The notes under the pieces: generated by a model
Databases searched by the model: none
Told to the model about the DNA's origin: nothing
Seen by the model: only the letters and a program-made list of their open reading frames with translations
Assembly: GCA_030672305.1 (NCBI GenBank)
Contig: DAOVGR010000022.1
Span: 1 to 48,552 of the forward strand
From: Thermoplasmatales archaeon
Lineage (GTDB): Archaea > Thermoplasmatota > E2 > DHVEG-1
Reading direction: 5' to 3'
Length of the DNA stretch: 48,552 bases
Shown here: positions 21,491 to 30,265 of the stretch, piece by piece
Position numbering within the stretch: the first letter of the stretch is position 1
Layout of the letters: every line of letters starts with the position of its first letter
Made by a program: the position numbers and the translations under genes

Positions 21491-22942
21491 TTATGCACCG
21501 ATTGTCAGAGCTGCAATACCGTTTGATCTAACAAGAGCTGTAGCATATCTGCTTAAGATTGTCAGACTTGGTGTATAACCAAGTGGATACGGGTGAAGAA
21601 CAGCTGGGACATATGGAGAATAGAAATAAATAGCTTTCAGTTCTTCCATTGGTTTGAAGACCATTAACATAGTACCTTGAGGAACAACAGCACTAGTTAG
21701 TACTCTCCATTTTCCACCAGCAACTGTTGCTGATCTGTAGCCTAAATCACCGTCAACTGAAGAAGTTCCAACATAATTAAATGTCTGTAGATCTTCAAGG
21801 ATAGCAACATCAAGTGGATTAGCAAGGATTGTGTTTCCAGCATCAATGTTAGTATCTGTATAAATTTGACCAGACAGTTCATTCAGTGGGACGATAATAT
21901 TTTCGTGCCAATACTTAGTTCCCCAAGTGTATGTTCCAGGCGGGGTTCTATTAAATGTCTTAGCATGTGTACCAGCATTTAATCTTGTATTAGCGGTAAT
22001 CAGAGCATTTATAATCTCTCTGTCAATATCCAGAGCAACTTGCTGACCCAGAATATTTACGATTTCTGCTTGAATTGAAACGTCAAATAGAGCTCTCATA
22101 TCTTGCTCCATATTCACAGTCCAATTAGCAGAGATTTGACGATCTCTAGCATATAGACGCACTTTATCTACACTTAAAGTCACAGAAGGATTGATTCTGT
22201 TTTCTTCCAGAGATGTGGTCACTTGATATTTAATATGAACTGCAACTGCTGTAGTATTAGAAATTGCTAAAGTACCATTTAAATAATCAACCATACCTGA
22301 AAGTACGTCTGAACTTGCACCGATTGTTACACTTGAACTAAAATGTCCTTCAACAGCTGGGACGATTGAAACGCTTGTCCATGCTGTACCATCTGTAGAA
22401 ACAGCTGTGATTTCAAAATCTCTTTCTAGATGAGCTTGAGTTTTTGATAACCCAGCAACAGCTAGAATATCATATGCACTTTGTGGAACAGACACAGTAG
22501 CAGTAACTGGAGTACCAATTCCAGCACCCTGAGAAATATCAGGTGTCATAGTAGGTGCATCATACAGACTTGAGCTGTTTGATGGTGAGAATTGTGCTTT
22601 AATAAAAGCTTTTACACATTCAGGTTTATCCATTGGTGAAACTGTAACTGCTTCTTTAGCAACCAGTTTAGGATAGAACACTCTTAAAATAGGCAGTGTT
22701 AAACTTTCATAAGGATTAATCTGAAACATTGAATTTTCTAAAAGATTAATTCTTGTATTTTCTGCCAGTTGTGTAAAAGTTTTACGATCTTTCTTATCCT
22801 CGATTGATTCCGCTAACCCTGTAACATAAGCATTAAAAGCGGCGTCATCGACCAACACAGCTTTCATATTACCAGGTTTTGAAGGATCAATTCCAGATAA
22901 CTTTTTAGTAGTCTGATAGACTTCTTTTAGTATTTCTTTCAT
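21491..22942 (-). CDS. Major capsid protein (T4 gp23-like, HK97 fold)
   Basis: 483 residues. The N-terminal region L-P-I-L-R-V-F-Y-P-K-L-V-A-K-E-A-V-x-V-x-P-M corresponds to the conserved start of the gp23 capsid core. The mid block R-x-R-Q-I-S-A-N-W-T-V-N-M-E-Q-D-M-R-A ... A-E-I-V-N-I-L-G-Q-Q ... D-I-D-R-E-I-I matches the gp23 signature. A strand-rich insertion (about 145-255) is probably a surface domain. The predicted removed N-terminus would be cut by the protease at 25081. G+C is visibly higher than in neighbouring genes, as expected for a highly expressed gene. ACGGAGGTAAC is a strong ribosome site. It is the last gene of the leftward head module. Confidence 0.92.
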   Translation of the reverse strand: MKEILKEVYQTTKKLSGIDPSKPGNMKAVLVDDAAFNAYVTGLAESIEDKKDRKTFTQLAENTRINLLENSMFQINPYESLTLPILRVFYPKLVAKEAVTVSPMDKPECVKAFIKAQFSPSNSSSLYDAPTMTPDISQGAGIGTPVTATVSVPQSAYDILAVAGLSKTQAHLERDFEITAVSTDGTAWTSVSIVPAVEGHFSSSVTIGASSDVLSGMVDYLNGTLAISNTTAVAVHIKYQVTTSLEENRINPSVTLSVDKVRLYARDRQISANWTVNMEQDMRALFDVSIQAEIVNILGQQVALDIDREIINALITANTRLNAGTHAKTFNRTPPGTYTWGTKYWHENIIVPLNELSGQIYTDTNIDAGNTILANPLDVAILEDLQTFNYVGTSSVDGDLGYRSATVAGGKWRVLTSAVVPQGTMLMVFKPMEELKAIYFYSPYVPAVLHPYPLGYTPSLTILSRYATALVRSNGIAALTIGA

Positions 22943-23053
22943 TAATTTGTTACCTCCGTAATTATGTATTTAAATTTAAGAATTTATTCCTATTTTAATT
23001 ATGTTCTAAAATATTTGGAGGATTAGTTTTATGCCTATGGAGGGATTATGGGT

Positions 23054-23085
23054 AGTTTGTTTCTCAATATTCTTAGAAACAAACT
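23054..23085. other. Hairpin in the divergent region
   Basis: AGTTTGTTTCT pairs with AGAAACAAACT, an 11-bp perfect stem with a 10-base loop, but without a T-run on either strand. It lies between the capsid gene and the plus gene at 23221, so it may be an operator or a transcript-stabilising structure. Confidence 0.5.
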
Positions 23086-23104
23086 AATATTTTAAAATGA
23101 TATA

Positions 23105-23125
23105 ACTATATATATTAATAAATGA
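23105..23125 (+). promoter_or_regulatory. Recurrent promoter-like element, copy 4 (core only)
   Basis: The core ACTATATATATTAATAAATG is intact, but the upstream TTTTGTTC is missing at the usual distance. It lies about 95 bp before the gene at 23221. Confidence 0.6.
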
Positions 23126-23220
23126 AACAAGGTTATTGATATTTTTTGAATGGAAAGAATAATATAAAAAATTATAAATAAACTTAAAGTATAAAAATTA
23201 AAAGGAGGGTATGTTTAAAG

Positions 23221-23532
23221 ATGAAAAATAAAGAAATTTCTGACAAAATTATTGAATCTGTAAATGAAGAATTGAAAAAGAAGGGGGTTACTGTCTTTAG
23301 TGATCTATTTTATGATGTTAAAATAAAAGACGGAATACGATATGCGTCAAAAGATGATTTTGTTCTCTGCTTATGGACAAATGCTGTATTCCCAAGAAAA
23401 ATTATATATTGGGAACATAGTTGTTTCAGTTCTTTCAAAAATAGAGGAATTTTTCAAAAAAACAAACCACCATTAACAACTCCAAAAGAATTTGCTAAAC
23501 AGTTCATTATTAACATAAGAGTTTCAAAATAA
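23221..23532 (+). CDS. Hypothetical protein
   Basis: 103 residues, the only plus-strand gene inside the leftward head region. It has its own promoter-like element and an AAAGGAGGG site, so it is an independent unit. Basic C-terminus, several aromatic residues, no known motif. Such isolated genes are often late additions to phage genomes. Confidence 0.65.
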   Translation: MKNKEISDKIIESVNEELKKKGVTVFSDLFYDVKIKDGIRYASKDDFVLCLWTNAVFPRKIIYWEHSCFSSFKNRGIFQKNKPPLTTPKEFAKQFIINIRVSK

Positions 23533-23555
23533 GGTCATCCATGGTGGGTGACCTT
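23531..23555. terminator. Hairpin between convergent genes
   Basis: AAGGTCATCC pairs with GGGTGACCTT with one G-T pair and a five-base loop. There is only a weak T stretch. It probably terminates the 23221 unit. Confidence 0.65.
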
Positions 23556-23559
23556 TACT

Positions 23560-23973
23560 CTATCTAGAAAATCTCTTTCCTATAATTTTGAGGGTGTTTG
23601 ATAAGTGATAATCAAGCTTTTCTTCTGAAAGAGTATTAACAATTTTTAATAGAATTGTCATTTCATGTTTTAAATTACCATCATAAATTAGTCCAGAAGA
23701 TACTAACTTATTAATCCTGTCTAGTAATTTAGATTCTTTTTGTTTTTTCTTATAATCTTTAATACCTTGTTCAAGATGTCTCTTTGATTCTAATACTTCT
23801 ACTTTTTTATTTTCTAATATTGTTTCTAATTTATTAACTTGTTCAACTTTGGTACTGAAGATTTCATCAAATAAAGGGTAAATATTTCTTATAATATTAT
23901 CAGCTAAAACAACTTTTGATTGATTAATATTTTCTTCATGAACATCAGGTATTTTAGTTTCAATTATATTCAT
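23560..23973 (-). CDS. Coiled-coil protein of the head module
   Basis: 137 residues, largely coiled coil (about 40-90, Lys/Glu-rich heptads) with a C-terminal helical part. The start overlaps the stop of the upstream gene by 4 bp. Its place between the membrane protease and the capsid gene suggests a small structural or assembly factor, but no homology is recognised. Confidence 0.6.
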   Translation of the reverse strand: MNIIETKIPDVHEENINQSKVVLADNIIRNIYPLFDEIFSTKVEQVNKLETILENKKVEVLESKRHLEQGIKDYKKKQKESKLLDRINKLVSSGLIYDGNLKHEMTILLKIVNTLSEEKLDYHLSNTLKIIGKRFSR

Positions 23974-24260
23974 AGTTCACTCCCTAAAGTTTCTAATATT
24001 CGTACTCTTAATTCTAAATTTGAATTATTTATTAGTTCAAATTTTGTTTCTAAATCTTTTTTAATTTTTTGACCCTGGTTATATAAATGATTTTTCTTTT
24101 TAATTTTTTTGTTTAAATTTTCAATTACATATTCCACAGACTCGAGTTTATCTTTTAATGGAAACTCTGGATCTGTTTTACAAATAGCAAATATTCTTTC
24201 AAGAACTTGTGGTAACATCTCTTTTGATGTTTTCTTTTTTTCTAATATTTCAATTTTCAT
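23970..24260 (-). CDS. Coiled-coil protein of the head module
   Basis: 96 residues. Composition and probable heptad pattern (about 35-75) resemble the next gene, so they may be partners or distant duplicates. AAAGGAAAC lies just upstream. No family recognised. Confidence 0.6.
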   Translation of the reverse strand: MKIEILEKKKTSKEMLPQVLERIFAICKTDPEFPLKDKLESVEYVIENLNKKIKKKNHLYNQGQKIKKDLETKFELINNSNLELRVRILETLGSEL

Positions 24261-24276
24261 TTTGTTTCCTTTCCAA

Positions 24277-25068
24277 TTATTTTGCCCAATTTATAAATTC
24301 ATCATTATAAGAAATGGCTATTGCATTCCAAGAGGCGTGAATAAAAACTGCAATTATCCAACCAGCTAATGCTTCATCTTCTTCATAAAAAGTTTTTTGA
24401 ATTGCAGTTGTGGTAAAATGCATTAAAAGTCCTGCTATTCTCATAATAATAGCTTTAGGAATGTTCATACCAATCATCATCATTTTAGCTACATATATAA
24501 CAGCTTCTATACCAAAAATAACACCAGTTCCAACCCATGGCATTCCTTTTTGAATAAAATATTGTTTTAATAGTTCTTCAGTTAAAGGAGCTACAATCAC
24601 ACAAGATATATATGTAACTACTTTTGGTTCTCTAATTATAGAAAATATTACTGCCAATATTAATGTATTGAGAAAAATTAAAACTACAAACATACCAAGA
24701 GCTATTGCAATTTTTTTTCCAGTTCCCAATTCCAGAAAATCATCTTTAGTTTTCAAAATTATTTTTTTAATATCTCTACCGATTTCTTTTGATAATTCTA
24801 AACCTGCTTTTTCAGGATTAATTCCTTGTTTATGGAGTTTCATAACTTTAGACTTATATTTTCCAACTACTGATTTTGCAGCTGATTTAATTTTAGAAAC
24901 GTCAGTGTGTTTTCCAACTATTTGCTCAACTTTAAGTAACTTTGTTTTTGTAGTAGATATAATTTTATCAAATGATAACTTTTCTGACAATAATTCCATT
25001 CTTTCAAATTCTGTTATTATATAACTTTCATCTATATAATTTAGATATTGGTCAACTGTATTAGCCAT
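24277..25068 (-). CDS. PrsW/CPBP-like intramembrane metalloprotease
   Basis: 263 residues. The N-terminal 115 residues are soluble and helical. Several membrane helices carry the catalytic-type motifs: A-P-L-T-E-E-L-L-K-Q (E-E-x3-K form), L-M-H-F in a later helix and I-H-A-S-W-N-A-I (H-x3-N) near the C-terminus. E-E, H and H-x3-N are the glutamate and histidine motifs of the glutamic-type intramembrane proteases (PrsW, Rce1/CPBP). It sits inside the capsid module, after the prohead protease. A role in processing a membrane-bound prohead or host protein is speculative. Confidence 0.65.
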   Translation of the reverse strand: MANTVDQYLNYIDESYIITEFERMELLSEKLSFDKIISTTKTKLLKVEQIVGKHTDVSKIKSAAKSVVGKYKSKVMKLHKQGINPEKAGLELSKEIGRDIKKIILKTKDDFLELGTGKKIAIALGMFVVLIFLNTLILAVIFSIIREPKVVTYISCVIVAPLTEELLKQYFIQKGMPWVGTGVIFGIEAVIYVAKMMMIGMNIPKAIIMRIAGLLMHFTTTAIQKTFYEEDEALAGWIIAVFIHASWNAIAISYNDEFINWAK

Positions 25069-25080
25069 AAAATACTCTCC

Positions 25081-25746
25081 TTAGACCCATCTATCAAAAA
25101 AGTTTATTACTTTAGTTTCAATTAGTTTATCAAAATAATCTGGCATAAAGCAGCGACCATTTACACAAACTACACCACTATCAGATTCAAATAACATTTC
25201 TTGTTCAAATCTCATTTCATTGAAGTCAACAACTGCAGATCTATGTGAAGGCATACTTACAGCATCAAATGCTATAATTGTTAATGGAGATTTTACAATA
25301 TTATGATCTTGTAGTCTTTCAAGTTCAGCAAGTCCTCTCATACTAAAACCTACACCTGTCTTATCTTGTAATAATGAAAATAAAGTCTGCCCACTATTAC
25401 TACTTAATGTTTCCATTTCTCCTATTAAAACATTTTTTCTAAATTCATAATCTCTTATAATATGAGAAGCATTATTTAGTGAAACTGTTGTTTGTCTTAT
25501 ACCATCAATTTGATCGTTTCCTGTTGGTAAAGGATGGTCAAGTTCTGAATAAAATGCTCTCCTCTTCATTCTTGAATCACAATGCCCCATACCTTCACCC
25601 AAAACTGGACTTGGATACAACCTGCCATTTTGATTTATTTCATCTGTTGTTTGCATAGGACATCTGAATATTGCTCTTGTTGGTGTTTTTTTAATAATTT
25701 CAGCTTCTGAATAAACGCTCTGCTCTATAATTAAGTTTGAACTCAT
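25081..25746 (-). CDS. Prohead maturation protease (T4 gp21-like, S77/U9 family)
   Basis: 221 residues. N-x-N-G-R-x-Y-P begins the conserved fold; E-L-D-H-P (near 68-72) supplies the catalytic His, and G-V-G-F-S-M-R-G (near 133) the Ser. S-P-L-T-I-I-A-F-D-A-V-S-M-P-S closes the core. Family members cut scaffold and capsid proteins during head maturation. The gene lies between the portal and the capsid gene, as in T4-like genomes. Confidence 0.88.
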   Translation of the reverse strand: MSSNLIIEQSVYSEAEIIKKTPTRAIFRCPMQTTDEINQNGRLYPSPVLGEGMGHCDSRMKRRAFYSELDHPLPTGNDQIDGIRQTTVSLNNASHIIRDYEFRKNVLIGEMETLSSNSGQTLFSLLQDKTGVGFSMRGLAELERLQDHNIVKSPLTIIAFDAVSMPSHRSAVVDFNEMRFEQEMLFESDSGVVCVNGRCFMPDYFDKLIETKVINFFDRWV

Positions 25747-25749
25747 TAT

Positions 25750-26412
25750 TTAATCCTCGTTATTTTTATTACTTTTGAAATAGTCTCTAACTTTTTTATA
25801 CGAAATATCAAGAAATTTGTAAAATATTACTATAATATCATCTAGTTTATCTTTATAAACCTCGAAGTTAGATGATAATGTTTTGAATAAATCAATTGCT
25901 TTTGAAATTAAATTTCTCAATTCCATCATTTCTATATCGGTAACATCTTGTAACATATTCTCTAATGCTGTTAATCTTGTATATATTTTCTTAAGTTCAT
26001 ATACTCTTCCAATTTGACCTGGGGTTAATGGTTCTTCTTTTTCTTCACCTGGCATTCCCATACCTACATCCATACCAGGTTCAGCACCCATATCACCCAT
26101 AGCAGCTTCTTCACCGCCTTCAACAGCTTCTGGTTCAACAGGTTCAGCTTCTGGTTCAGCCTCTGGAACTTCTGCTGGTATTTTTTCTTCCTCTTCTTCT
26201 TGCTCTTTTATTTCTTCATTTTCTCCATATGGTCTATGTGTAGTATATTCATCATCAGGAACAAAGGGAACATCAACAGGGTCAACATCATCTCGGGGTG
26301 TTCGATCTTTAAGAGTTATATTCCGAGTTGCTAGACTCTGAGTTGTGATTACTTCATTTTGCATAAACAATATATTTTGTAATTTGCTTATAATATCTGT
26401 TACGTTAGGCAT
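25750..26412 (-). CDS. Acidic head-module protein
   Basis: 220 residues. GGAG seven bases before this ATG favours it over an ATG 12 bp upstream. The protein has a short helix, a long Pro/Glu/Ala/Gly/Met-rich acidic low-complexity stretch (about 55-130) and a helical C-terminus with coiled-coil character. The layout (acidic linker, helical end) fits an internal scaffold or core protein of the prohead, but no homology is recognised. Confidence 0.6.
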   Translation of the reverse strand: MPNVTDIISKLQNILFMQNEVITTQSLATRNITLKDRTPRDDVDPVDVPFVPDDEYTTHRPYGENEEIKEQEEEEEKIPAEVPEAEPEAEPVEPEAVEGGEEAAMGDMGAEPGMDVGMGMPGEEKEEPLTPGQIGRVYELKKIYTRLTALENMLQDVTDIEMMELRNLISKAIDLFKTLSSNFEVYKDKLDDIIVIFYKFLDISYKKVRDYFKSNKNNED

Positions 26413-26423
26413 TTTTATCTCCA

Positions 26424-26996
26424 TTAACCTTTATCTTTATATAATCTTTTCTCACTCTCTTTTTTTGCTTTTGCCAATTGAACTTTTGCCTTCCCTTGTA
26501 GATTTATAATTTTTTGTTTTATTTTATTAGTGCATTTAGATGGATCTTTTGTTTTTTGACACTTCTTCATACCTACTTGTAGTGCTTTAATTTGTTTGGT
26601 ATAACCCTCAGCTTTAACTTTAGCCATACACCATTTTTTCTCTGGACCAGCATCATATTTAACACATCTTTTTCCAACTTTACTTATATGATCTCTATAA
26701 ACATGATAAGCTGCACTAATTATAGACATAGCAAGCACTGTCCCTCCAATAATAATAGCCCCTCCAACAGCAAGATATGGATCCACTTCAGAAACTAATT
26801 CTTCATTTTCTTTAACAAATTTTTCTGAAATAGCTTTTGATTGTGGATATCCTGTTATTAATAGATTTAATACTTGATCTTTATTTGCTACTTTAACAAA
26901 TTCTCCAAGTTGTAACTTTTCATCTTTTGTTAATCTATCATGTTCTGCTATATATGAAAAACTAAATATTTTTAAATTATTTAGATTACTTAACAT
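26424..26996 (-). CDS. Head-module protein with one membrane segment
   Basis: 190 residues. A helical N-terminus (1-70) is followed by one hydrophobic segment at about 75-98 (V-G-G-A-I-I-I-G-G-T-V), then a Lys- and Cys-containing C-terminal domain with C-x6-K-x4-C-type spacing. A membrane helix in a head-module protein may help anchor the prohead initiation complex to the membrane. This is inference. Confidence 0.6.
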   Translation of the reverse strand: MLSNLNNLKIFSFSYIAEHDRLTKDEKLQLGEFVKVANKDQVLNLLITGYPQSKAISEKFVKENEELVSEVDPYLAVGGAIIIGGTVLAMSIISAAYHVYRDHISKVGKRCVKYDAGPEKKWCMAKVKAEGYTKQIKALQVGMKKCQKTKDPSKCTNKIKQKIINLQGKAKVQLAKAKKESEKRLYKDKG

Positions 26997-27011
26997 TTTT
27001 TATCTCCTATA

Positions 27012-28913
27012 TTAATACGGCGCTCCGCCCATACCACCCATACCGCCCATTCCACCCAGATCCATTTCATCTTCTTTCTTAGATGGATCAAGAGTTTGGT
27101 CAATTTTAACATCAGTTTCATATTTAGAAACTTCATCCCAATCAATTTGTGGAAGATATTTCTTTCTTGTATATTCTTTTGGAATTCCAACTCTTTCAAG
27201 TCCATCAATTAATCCAGTAACTTCATTCATATATCTAGCTTCTCTTTCATACTGTAAGGATTTTGGTGGTGGAAATGAAACTTGAACAGTATCAAACAGT
27301 GTTAAAGCTTCTTCCGGACTTATTATGTCAAATATTTTTTCAATTAATTCTTGCACCTGATGTGTCAAATATTTTTGATGTGCTATAATTGTTCTTGCAA
27401 ACAATATGTTTTCTTCAGTTAATGTGTTCTTGGCAGAAATATTTTCTTCAATCCCAATAAATCCAGGTGGGACACCAAGACCAGCTACAAGTTGATCTCT
27501 TATAAATTTGAGTTCATCAACTTTACTTCTAACATCAACATTGCCTTCATTAAATGTACTAATATCCACAAATGGTTTCCCATCTCGTTGAGGAATATAA
27601 ACATCTTCAAAAGTTGTAATCATACTTGGAATTGTATCAACCGTACCAAAACTATCAAGAGTGATTTTTCTCTTTCTAAACTCTTCTTTAAGTTTTTCAA
27701 TTACCTTTTTCGCATCTCTTGGAAGACCAACTTCAACTGCAATCTTTCTCTTTTCAGTTGATCTTGCTAATCTCTGAATTGCTAATGCAGTTTCAAGAGC
27801 AATTAAAACCTTTGCTGAAAACTGTCCATTATCAAATATTGATTCTCCATATGGATAATATTTATTTGAAGGAATTTTAAAATGAACCATTTTATCTGGA
27901 GCAACATATCTTATTTCTATTGCTTTATTATATTCAGATTGTGCTAACATTTGAGCAATAATATGTTTAAGATCATCATTATTCTTAAACTCTTTCATTT
28001 GTGGAATTTTTTTCTCCAGACTTTTAAGAATTGAAAGCACAATATTATTAATAGCATCTTCTGCAATTGAAGTTCCAGGAACTACAGTTATTTGTGGAAA
28101 AATTAAATAACCGAAACAAACTGGAAACAAAGAACTTTGTAGTCTTAAAACAAATTGCGGTTCATGATAAATTAACTTTAAATTTTTGAGACTTTTCATG
28201 TCTTTAGATTTTTTATCATCTTGTTGTACCGTATCTTCATTAAGAGCAGAATAATTAATTGAGAAAGTATATTTTTCTTGGTTAAACGAATCAATATCAC
28301 CACGCTCTTTTGAAGTTTCAACAGCAGATAGATATTCTCTTTCTGAAAGTAATGACTTGCTTGTTAAAGCAGTAACAGCATCTCCAATTTCACAGAAAAA
28401 ATCACCAAACATTAATGTATTTTTTACAATTGAACTTAAATCCTCTTCAAGTTTTATTTTTTTAATAACATTTTTAACTCTTCTAACTTGAGCTTCTTCT
28501 GGTACTTCTTCACTATCATTAGAACTATCTGATGCTTTAATATCCAAAGAAATCTTTGTAATATCATCAGGAGATAAGATATTATCAACTAGAACTTGTA
28601 AAGCTCTATGACAATAATTAATATTAGAAACAATTGCTTGGTAAGTTTTATATCTAAGAACTCTACCACCTTGTCCGAATGATGATGGTCCAGCTCCTCC
28701 TTGAGAAAAAAGACCACTAGATGAACCAATCTGGACATTAGCATTTTTAGATATTAAACTTTTAACAAGGTCAATATATCCATTACGCCCACTATTACTT
28801 CTATATGTTGATATGTCTTTCACAACTTGATCTAATTTAGCATCAATTTTTTGAGTCCGCGTACCCATTACCGCTAATTTCAATTTAGTAAACGTATCTT
28901 GTATTTCTGCCAT
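27012..28913 (-). CDS. Portal protein (T4 gp20-like)
   Basis: 633 residues. The order of conserved blocks matches the portal family: V-V-P-G-T-S-I-A-E-D-A-I, the R-Y-V-A-P-D-K-M-V-H-F-K-I-P region, Y-P-Y-G-E-S-I-F-D, and a long helix A-L-E-T-A-L-A-I-Q-R-L-A-R-S. The wing/stem P-R-D-A-K-K and the C-terminal helices follow. The protein ends in a Gly/Met-rich tail. Portals form the dodecameric DNA channel at the head vertex. It heads the portal-protease-capsid gene order. Confidence 0.88.
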   Translation of the reverse strand: MAEIQDTFTKLKLAVMGTRTQKIDAKLDQVVKDISTYRSNSGRNGYIDLVKSLISKNANVQIGSSSGLFSQGGAGPSSFGQGGRVLRYKTYQAIVSNINYCHRALQVLVDNILSPDDITKISLDIKASDSSNDSEEVPEEAQVRRVKNVIKKIKLEEDLSSIVKNTLMFGDFFCEIGDAVTALTSKSLLSEREYLSAVETSKERGDIDSFNQEKYTFSINYSALNEDTVQQDDKKSKDMKSLKNLKLIYHEPQFVLRLQSSLFPVCFGYLIFPQITVVPGTSIAEDAINNIVLSILKSLEKKIPQMKEFKNNDDLKHIIAQMLAQSEYNKAIEIRYVAPDKMVHFKIPSNKYYPYGESIFDNGQFSAKVLIALETALAIQRLARSTEKRKIAVEVGLPRDAKKVIEKLKEEFRKRKITLDSFGTVDTIPSMITTFEDVYIPQRDGKPFVDISTFNEGNVDVRSKVDELKFIRDQLVAGLGVPPGFIGIEENISAKNTLTEENILFARTIIAHQKYLTHQVQELIEKIFDIISPEEALTLFDTVQVSFPPPKSLQYEREARYMNEVTGLIDGLERVGIPKEYTRKKYLPQIDWDEVSKYETDVKIDQTLDPSKKEDEMDLGGMGGMGGMGGAPY

Positions 28914-28924
28914 TTTATACTCCC

Positions 28925-29173
28925 TTATCGTCTTGCTTTACTTCTAACACGTGGACCATATTTTTGATGAACTTTTTCTCTGAATTTGTAGTATTGATCT
29001 TTAAAATATATCATTCTTTTATAAAGCGGATCATTATGTTTTCTAGCTTGAGCACTTGCCATCTGCCCAGCAGATCTTTTTATTTTACTTTGTCTTGTTA
29101 TATCACTCGCTGAAGTTGTTTTAATTTCGTCTAATATAGTATCGACTAAACCATTAACTTTATCTAACTCCAT
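28925..29173 (-). CDS. Small basic protein upstream of the portal
   Basis: 82 residues, rich in Lys and Arg (R-Q-S-K-I-K-R-S-A, C-terminal R-V-R-S-K-A-R-R). Its position just before the portal gene and its charge fit a DNA-associated or neck/scaffold accessory role, but nothing is recognised. Confidence 0.6.
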   Translation of the reverse strand: MELDKVNGLVDTILDEIKTTSASDITRQSKIKRSAGQMASAQARKHNDPLYKRMIYFKDQYYKFREKVHQKYGPRVRSKARR

Positions 29174-29599
29174 TTATTTATCCTCTGTATCATCACCATC
29201 CATTAAACTATCCATTGAATCTTTTCTTATTTCATCATTCTCATATCTTAAATTAAAATATTCTAAAAGATTAAATGTAAAAGTTTCAATGTTTCCATAT
29301 AAAAATAAAAATTCTTTTTGAAGAGATGGTCCGATAAGTTTTTGAACTAATTGTACATATTCTTTAGAAATTTTATCAATATCTTCTTCATTAACTTTAA
29401 CTGCATCTAAAGAATAAACTAAAATTCTATCTTTATATATTAAGTCGAAAGCTCTCTCCATATTGTATTCAAGAGTAACTCTATAATCAACAAAATTTTT
29501 TGTAACATAATTTCGTTTAATGTCATAATAAATCCAACGAAAAATAAATATCATTGCCAAACAAAATGATACTCCAATTATTACATTAATCCACCACAT
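29174..29599 (-). CDS. Membrane-anchored protein of the head module
   Basis: 141 residues. One N-terminal membrane helix (about 3-25) is followed by a charged soluble region with helical character. It is separated from the next gene by one base. No family recognised. Confidence 0.6.
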   Translation of the reverse strand: MWWINVIIGVSFCLAMIFIFRWIYYDIKRNYVTKNFVDYRVTLEYNMERAFDLIYKDRILVYSLDAVKVNEEDIDKISKEYVQLVQKLIGPSLQKEFLFLYGNIETFTFNLLEYFNLRYENDEIRKDSMDSLMDGDDTEDK

Positions 29600-29614
29600 T
29601 ATGCTCTCCTTTTA

Positions 29615-29923
29615 TTATTCATCAGTTAAGGTATACTCATCTTTTTCGACTGGTTCTTTTTTCTTAGAATGTTGTTTGGATTGTATAACATCTTTGGTTT
29701 TTATTTTTACAGGTTTTTCTTTTACGTCCTGCTCTTTAACAACTATAGATATTATTTTACTTGGTCTGGTAATTACGGATGTAAATTTAGTTTGTAGGAT
29801 AGATATATTATTATGCTCAAACATTGAAGATAATTTTCTGGTATATGAAACTAACTCTTCATCATCATTATCATCAACGACAATTGGTTCTGCACCTTCT
29901 TGATGTATAGTTACCGTCTTCAT
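29615..29923 (-). CDS. Hypothetical protein of the head module
   Basis: 102 residues. A short beta-rich start is followed by an acidic stretch (D-D-N-D-D-E-E) and a Lys-rich C-terminus. Shares general layout with the gene immediately upstream (short strands, then a charged tail), so the two may be distant duplicates. Overlaps that gene by 4 bp. Confidence 0.55.
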   Translation of the reverse strand: MKTVTIHQEGAEPIVVDDNDDEELVSYTRKLSSMFEHNNISILQTKFTSVITRPSKIISIVVKEQDVKEKPVKIKTKDVIQSKQHSKKKEPVEKDEYTLTDE

Positions 29924-30207
29924 TTCATTGCCAACCTTTCTAAATATGATAAATCTTCAGGCAGTTTGATTTCTTCAACGACTGGTTCTTTATCATTTTG
30001 AGGTATATCTTTTACTATTGCTTTTTTATCTTCTACCACTATAGGCCCAAAAGAATAATATTCGTCTGATATCCCTTTAGATCTTAGTTGAAGTTTAATG
30101 TTACTAAATTCATCATCTGTAAGTTTAATATCAACTGGAGTTCTCACAACTCTTCCATGAGCAATGATAGTCTCTCCCTTAATAGTTATTCTCAGTAATT
30201 TTTTCAT
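29920..30207 (-). CDS. Hypothetical protein of the head module
   Basis: 95 residues. GAAAGGAATC just upstream selects this ATG over one 30 bp earlier that lies in the hairpin at 30224. It starts with beta-type sequence (L-L-R-I-T-I-K-G-E-T-I-I) and ends in an acidic helix. No family recognised. Confidence 0.55.
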   Translation of the reverse strand: MKKLLRITIKGETIIAHGRVVRTPVDIKLTDDEFSNIKLQLRSKGISDEYYSFGPIVVEDKKAIVKDIPQNDKEPVVEEIKLPEDLSYLERLAMK

Positions 30208-30223
30208 GAAGATTCCTTTCATA

Positions 30224-30257
30224 ATGTGAGTGGACATTCAAAAATATCCACTCACAT
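30224..30257. other. Hairpin between scaffold candidate and downstream genes
   Basis: ATGTGAGTGGA pairs with TCCACTCACAT, 11 bp with a 12-base loop. In the direction of the local genes (minus) there is no T-run after it, so it is more likely a processing or stabilising structure than a terminator. Confidence 0.5.
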
Positions 30258-30265
30258 TTTAATAT

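Noticed and set aside
22943-23050. T4-type late promoter (TATAAATA) before the capsid gene
   Set aside because: Only loosely similar AT-rich words are present on the minus strand; the box is not exact here or before the scaffold, portal or helicase genes.
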